Source: Sphingomonadaceae bacterium (GTDB lineage Bacteria; Pseudomonadota; Alphaproteobacteria; Sphingomonadales; Sphingomonadaceae). Taken from it: 10,888 nt of DNA. Positions 7,566 through 10,888 of this stretch are shown in pieces. The DNA is taken from assembly GCA_020446665.1 (NCBI GenBank), contig JAGREF010000171.1:1-10888 (forward strand), given 5' to 3'. The notes under the pieces were generated by a model. The model did not search any database and was not told the origin of the DNA. It was given only the letters and a program-made list of their open reading frames with translations. Both the position numbers and the translations under genes were made by a program. How positions within the stretch are numbered: position 1 is the first letter of the stretch; every line of letters starts with the position of its first letter.

Positions 7566-7583
7566 GCGGAGAATATCCTCCGC
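7566..7583. repeat. Perfect inverted repeat upstream of the peptide gene
   Basis: GCGGAG and CTCCGC are exact reverse complements around the 6-nt spacer AATATC. It lies 6 nt upstream of the peptide's ribosome binding site, in the 116-nt divergent spacer between the peptide gene and the thioesterase pair. It could be an operator for a regulator, or an mRNA hairpin near the ribosome binding site. Confidence 0.5.
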
Positions 7584-7625
7584 TCTCCTCTGCTGGCCTG
7601 CGTGCCTCTGCGCGTGAAATTAAAA

Positions 7626-7635
7626 GATTGTAATC
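7626..7635. promoter_or_regulatory. Possible divergent -10 region (GATTGTAATC)
   Basis: A near-palindrome in the spacer between the minus-strand peptide gene and the plus-strand thioesterase gene. It contains TGTAAT on the plus strand and TACAAT on the minus strand, each one base from the -10 consensus. No matching -35 box was found at 16-18 nt on either strand, so this is a weak call. It is the only AT-rich spot in the spacer. Confidence 0.2.
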
Positions 7636-7662
7636 GTTCCCTTCCCCTGCTCTTCCAACACG

Positions 7663-8088
7663 ATGAATCCGCAAGCCAAGAAGCTCAGGGAAATGATCGC
7701 CGCCAATATGGGCGGTCTGGGCCATGTCGATTGGCTTGGTTGCGACTTCCATGATTTTGGCGAGGACTGGTTCGAGCTGAGCATGCCCTGGCGAGAGGAT
7801 CTGGTCGGGGACCCGGATAGTGGAGTCTTGGCGACCGGACCGATCATCAGCCTGATGGATACGGCCTGTTCTCTGGGGGCATGGCGCAGTATTGGCGGCT
7901 ATCGTCCGCTCGTGACGCTGGATTTACGTGTCGATTACATGCGCCCGGCGCGCAAGGGGGAAACCGTCATCGGCCATGGTGAATGCTATCGTCTGACCCG
8001 CTCTGTCGCCTTTGTCCGGGGCATTGCGCATGATGGCGATGCCGCAGACCCGGTGGCGCATGTCGCCGGGACATTCATGCTGCTGTGA
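7663..8088 (+). CDS. PaaI-like hotdog-fold thioesterase
   Basis: A 141-residue hotdog protein likely to hydrolyse an acyl-CoA thioester in the cytosol. The family core is seen as GPIISLMDTACSLGAW (59-74) on the central helix, followed by LVTLDLRVDYMRPARKGE (83-100) and the C-terminal strands VAHVAGTFM. Asp66 stands where PaaI enzymes carry their catalytic aspartate, but the usual HGG just before the helix is replaced by ATG-P (residues 57-60). The ATG at 7663 has no clear ribosome binding site, so a short-leader transcript is possible. It is followed 10 nt later by a second hotdog gene, suggesting one transcript. The substrate is unknown. Confidence 0.82.
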   Translation: MNPQAKKLREMIAANMGGLGHVDWLGCDFHDFGEDWFELSMPWREDLVGDPDSGVLATGPIISLMDTACSLGAWRSIGGYRPLVTLDLRVDYMRPARKGETVIGHGECYRLTRSVAFVRGIAHDGDAADPVAHVAGTFMLL

Positions 8089-8098
8089 GCCACAAAAG

Positions 8099-8506
8099 AT
8101 GAAAACGACCGATCTTCCACCCTATGCCCGCGCCACCGGGATCGCATTTACCAGCGACCTGCTGGACGGTGCCCCGGTTCTGACCTTGCCATTCAGTGCA
8201 GCGGTGCAAGGTCGGCCGGACTATCTCCATGGCGGGGCATTGGCCGGCTTGATGGAAACTGCCGGTTTCGCGGCGCTACGCCGTTCCATGGGCGAAGCTG
8301 GCGAGTTGGCCATGCTCAAGCCGATAAATTTTTCCACCAATTACCTGCGCGGGGCAAAGGTGGGTGACACATTCGCTTGCGGACGGGTGACCCGACTGGG
8401 CCGGCGCAGCGCCAACATCGCGGTCGAGGCCTGGCAGGAAGACCGCCAGCGCCCGGTTGCCGAAGCAGTAATGAATGTGCTGATCCGGCTGCCCGATCAG
8501 GGTTGA
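8099..8506 (+). CDS. Hotdog-fold thioesterase, second of a tandem pair
   Basis: A 135-residue hotdog thioesterase. It keeps the HGG motif (H44-G46) at the start of the central helix and has Glu53 as the acidic residue in LMETAGFAA, the arrangement of the YdiI/Arthrobacter-type 4-hydroxybenzoyl-CoA thioesterase branch, unlike the Asp in its neighbour. The strand LKPINFSTNYLRGAKVGD (73-90) is the family's conserved beta segment. ATG 8099 is preferred over longer in-frame readings that lie inside the upstream gene, since the conserved domain begins soon after it. The stop overlaps the end of the convergent penicillin-binding-protein gene by 10 nt. The substrate is unknown. Confidence 0.83.
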   Translation: MKTTDLPPYARATGIAFTSDLLDGAPVLTLPFSAAVQGRPDYLHGGALAGLMETAGFAALRRSMGEAGELAMLKPINFSTNYLRGAKVGDTFACGRVTRLGRRSANIAVEAWQEDRQRPVAEAVMNVLIRLPDQG

Positions 8507-10701
8507 GTCTGGCCCTCACGCGGCGAAACCGACAGCCCGCCATCATCAAGCCTGATATCCAGAGGAATCCCTTCCACTTCGGTGGACACTTCCAGCCCTT
8601 CATCCCGAACCCGCAGGGTTGACCCCTTGTCATCAAGCGGCACAACCGGCTCTGGAATATCCATCGGCTGGACCGGCCCGGTAGGATTGACCGGAGCCTT
8701 GCGCTTTGGTGCCCTGCCGCCACTCGCCTTGCCTTGCGCCTGACGCATGAAATCGCGCCAGATGCGCGCCGGGGTCCCACCCCCGCTCACGCCCTTGAGC
8801 GGAGAATTATCATCATTGCCGATCCACACGCCGACCACCAGATCGCCTGCATAGCCGACAAAAATCGCGTCACGATTGTCCTGGCTGGTGCCGGTCTTGC
8901 CGTAATTGGGGCCGGAAAGCATCGCCGCCCTGCCCGTCCCGCGATTGACTGCTGTGCGCAGCATGCGCTGGATCGCGTCGTGCTCGCTCGAGGAAAAACT
9001 GCTCTTCCCGTCCCATATCCAGTCGAACCAGCCTGCTTCTTCCACGGGAATAGCACGCGGTTCGACGGGGAAGCTGTTGGCCGCCACCCCGGCATAGGCA
9101 GAGGTAAGTTCCAGTAGCGTCATGGTGGTAGTGCCCAGCGCAAGGCTCGGGTCACCTTCCGGCAATTTCGCGGTGACTCCCAACGAACGCGCCATGGCGA
9201 TTACCCGCTTGTCACCCACTTCGTTGAACAGCCGCACCGCTGCGACATTGCTGGAACGGGCAAAGGCATCTTCCAGCGTGATACTGTCCGAATAGGAACC
9301 GCCTGAATTCTTGGGGCGATAGCTGCCGGCTTCGAAGGGCAGGTTGGAGATTGTATCGCCCGGCTCCCACCCTTCATCCAGCGCAGCGAGATAGACGAAC
9401 AGCTTGAAGGTTGAACCGGGCTGCCGCCTGGCCTGTGTCGCGCGGTTGAAAGGGGATGCAGCGTAATCCTTCCCTCCGATCATCGCTACCACCTCGCCAT
9501 TGGGGCGCATCGCCACCAGCGCCACCTGCGCCCCGCCAAGCCGGGCATTGGCGGTGACATTGCGGGCGATCCTTTGCAGCCGGGAATCGAGCGTGGTGGT
9601 GATGGTCTGGCGCGAATAGCCATTGCCCGCGATCTGCCGCGCGGCAGGTAACGCCCAATCCGCGAAATAGGTGCCTGTGGGCAACTCGTTACGGGTACGC
9701 GAATCCACCTTGGGATAGGGCATGGCGCGTGCTTCCTCGACCGTCAGGTACCCGGCATCGACCAGCGAGATCTTCACTTCATCCATGCGTGCCCTGGCCC
9801 GGTCGTAATGCTTGGTCGGCGCATAGCGCGAGGGGGCCTGCACCAGACCGGCCAGCATGGCGGCCTGTTCCGGCTTCAGCTTTTCCGGCTGGCGATAGAA
9901 GTAGTGCAGGCTGGCGGCGCGCAGGCCGTAGGTATTGTCACCGAAATAGGCGTTGGAGAGATAGCGTTCGAGGATCTCATCCTTGGTCAGCCAGCTTTCC
10001 AGCCACAGCGCGATGAAGGCTTCGCGCGCCTTTCGCGTCATGCTCTGTTCGGGGGTCAGGAAAGTGAACTTGGCCAGCTGCTGCGTGATCGTGCTGCCAC
10101 CTTGTGTGCGGCCGGTGGTGAGATTGGTCCACAGTGCACGGGCAATGCCGCGCGGGTCGATGCCCCAATGCGAGTAGAAACGCCGATCCTCCACCGCGAG
10201 AAACGGCTCGATCACATGGTCGGGCAGATCGGCGACTTTCACTGGTTCATCCACAATCGCCCCGTTGCGGGCAATCGGTGTGCCGTCTGCGGCGAGGATC
10301 GTCAGCTGCGCCGGGGCAATCGGTTCGAGCGACTTGGACAAGGGCGCAGTGATCGCCAGCCAACCGACCAGCAGGATGAACATGAGCAGCAGCCCGGCCA
10401 CGATCCGCGCGGCCCACCAGCGTTTGCGCCTGCCCCGCCAATAGGCAGGCAGCCACCAGCGTTGCCGCTTGCGTTCTTCTTGTTCGATCTGCCCTTCGAC
10501 ATGATCGAGCCGCCGGTCCCATGCATCGTAATCCGGCACGGTTGCAGGATTGGCCGTGCCGGATCGGAACCGCAATTCGCCCGGTTCATCCCAGATCGAA
10601 CCGGGCGATTCGTGCAGCGGATAGTAGCCAGCGTGCGACGCCCCCCTGTCCACGGGACCCGCATCATGCTTTCGCCAGGGAAGTCGGTCCCGAAATGCCA
10701 T
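8497..10701 (-). CDS. Class A penicillin-binding protein (bifunctional glycosyltransferase/transpeptidase, PBP1A-like)
   Basis: A 734-residue inner-membrane enzyme that polymerises lipid II and cross-links peptidoglycan in the periplasm. A basic cytosolic region (1-97) precedes one membrane segment (about 98-117). The glycosyltransferase domain carries EDRRFYSHWG at 171-180 (catalytic Glu171), GGSTITQQLAK at 201-211 and TRKAREAF at 222-229. The transpeptidase domain has SxxK as S430-T-F-K433, SSN at 483-485 and KTGT at 602-605. A Pro/Lys-rich linker (about 660-690) leads to a short acidic tail. ATG 10701 is chosen over the in-frame TTG at 10719; neither has a strong ribosome binding site. It lies 71 nt downstream of cobS on the same strand. 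The exact PBP subtype is uncertain. Confidence 0.93.
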   Translation of the reverse strand: MAFRDRLPWRKHDAGPVDRGASHAGYYPLHESPGSIWDEPGELRFRSGTANPATVPDYDAWDRRLDHVEGQIEQEERKRQRWWLPAYWRGRRKRWWAARIVAGLLLMFILLVGWLAITAPLSKSLEPIAPAQLTILAADGTPIARNGAIVDEPVKVADLPDHVIEPFLAVEDRRFYSHWGIDPRGIARALWTNLTTGRTQGGSTITQQLAKFTFLTPEQSMTRKAREAFIALWLESWLTKDEILERYLSNAYFGDNTYGLRAASLHYFYRQPEKLKPEQAAMLAGLVQAPSRYAPTKHYDRARARMDEVKISLVDAGYLTVEEARAMPYPKVDSRTRNELPTGTYFADWALPAARQIAGNGYSRQTITTTLDSRLQRIARNVTANARLGGAQVALVAMRPNGEVVAMIGGKDYAASPFNRATQARRQPGSTFKLFVYLAALDEGWEPGDTISNLPFEAGSYRPKNSGGSYSDSITLEDAFARSSNVAAVRLFNEVGDKRVIAMARSLGVTAKLPEGDPSLALGTTTMTLLELTSAYAGVAANSFPVEPRAIPVEEAGWFDWIWDGKSSFSSSEHDAIQRMLRTAVNRGTGRAAMLSGPNYGKTGTSQDNRDAIFVGYAGDLVVGVWIGNDDNSPLKGVSGGGTPARIWRDFMRQAQGKASGGRAPKRKAPVNPTGPVQPMDIPEPVVPLDDKGSTLRVRDEGLEVSTEVEGIPLDIRLDDGGLSVSPREGQTQP

Positions 10702-10772
10702 CGCGGCTGTATTACCCAAACAACACAGTCATTGCGAGTGTGTTTTTAGGCTCGCGATCCTGAACCGCAGCT

Positions 10773-10888
10773 TCACGCCTTGGCGACAACGCTTTCCGGC
10801 AGGTCTTCACCGAACACGCGCTGGTAGTATTCCGCCACCAGAACCCGCTCTGCCTCGTCGCATTTATTGAGGAAGCTGAGACGGAAGG
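10773..10888 (-). CDS. cobS: Cobaltochelatase subunit CobS, C-terminal end (partial)
   Basis: Only the last 37 residues lie in the window; the gene runs off the right edge. The visible end, [20 protein letters not shown] followed by [12 protein letters not shown], closely resembles the C-terminus of CobS, the AAA+ ATPase subunit of the aerobic CobNST complex that inserts cobalt into hydrogenobyrinic acid a,c-diamide during cobalamin synthesis. The TGA is at 10773-10775. It is on the same strand as, and upstream of, the penicillin-binding-protein gene. The 71-nt gap between them holds only a weak 5-bp inverted repeat (10734-10755) with no U-tract. The ATPase motifs are outside the window, so the call rests on the C-terminal resemblance. 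Confidence 0.8.
   Translation of the reverse strand, partial: FRLSFLNKCDEAERVLVAEYYQRVFGEDLPESVVAKA

Noticed and set aside
9808..10749. Long open frame on the plus strand across the penicillin-binding-protein gene (313 codons)
   Set aside because: It is antisense to a complete, motif-rich class A PBP and its translation shows no domain.
10734..10755. Inverted repeat GCGAG/CTCGC between cobS and the PBP gene as a terminator
   Set aside because: The stem is only 5 bp with a 12-nt loop and there is no U-tract after it on the minus strand.
1..10888. CRISPR array, tRNA, rRNA, insertion sequence or phage element
   Set aside because: No regularly spaced repeats, no tRNA-like cloverleaf or rRNA sequence, and no transposase or integrase gene were seen.

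Overview
The window is GC-rich and almost fully coding. Its gene content and order (pyrE, pdxJ, acpS and lepB run together, with ruvX downstream and an aerobic-type cobaltochelatase gene cobS at the right edge) suggest an alphaproteobacterium, most likely of the Sphingomonadales (Erythrobacter/Sphingomonas-like). The taxonomic call is inferred from protein resemblance and synteny. No database search was run.

Layout: (1) 1-242 has no convincing gene and holds several short inverted repeats upstream of pyrE. (2) 243-5500 (+) is a tightly packed run: pyrE, a secreted serine beta-lactamase-family hydrolase, pdxJ, acpS, lepB, a membrane-anchored DUF3089 alpha/beta-hydrolase and ruvX. The first four junctions are all 4-nt start/stop overlaps, which suggests one translationally coupled operon. 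(3) 5497-7546 (-) is a three-gene cassette read right to left: a 58-residue peptide, a 322-residue cupin-like plus helical-repeat protein without an obvious metal site, and a 302-residue relative of it that has a candidate three-histidine metal site. None matches a family I can name. (4) 7663-8506 (+) carries two tandem hotdog-fold thioesterases, divergent from the cassette. (5) 8497-10701 (-) is a bifunctional class A penicillin-binding protein. (6) 10773-10888 (-) is the C-terminal end of cobS, cut by the window edge.

Most genes are housekeeping: pyrimidine synthesis, vitamin B6 synthesis, acyl-carrier-protein activation, secretion-signal processing, 16S rRNA maturation/Holliday-junction resolvase family, peptidoglycan synthesis and cobalamin synthesis. 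The part that does not fit this is the peptide plus cupin-pair cassette. Its small acidic cysteine-free peptide, putative metalloenzyme and degenerate partner resemble the layout of a ribosomally made, post-translationally modified peptide locus. That reading is inference, but it is the best candidate here for an undescribed system.
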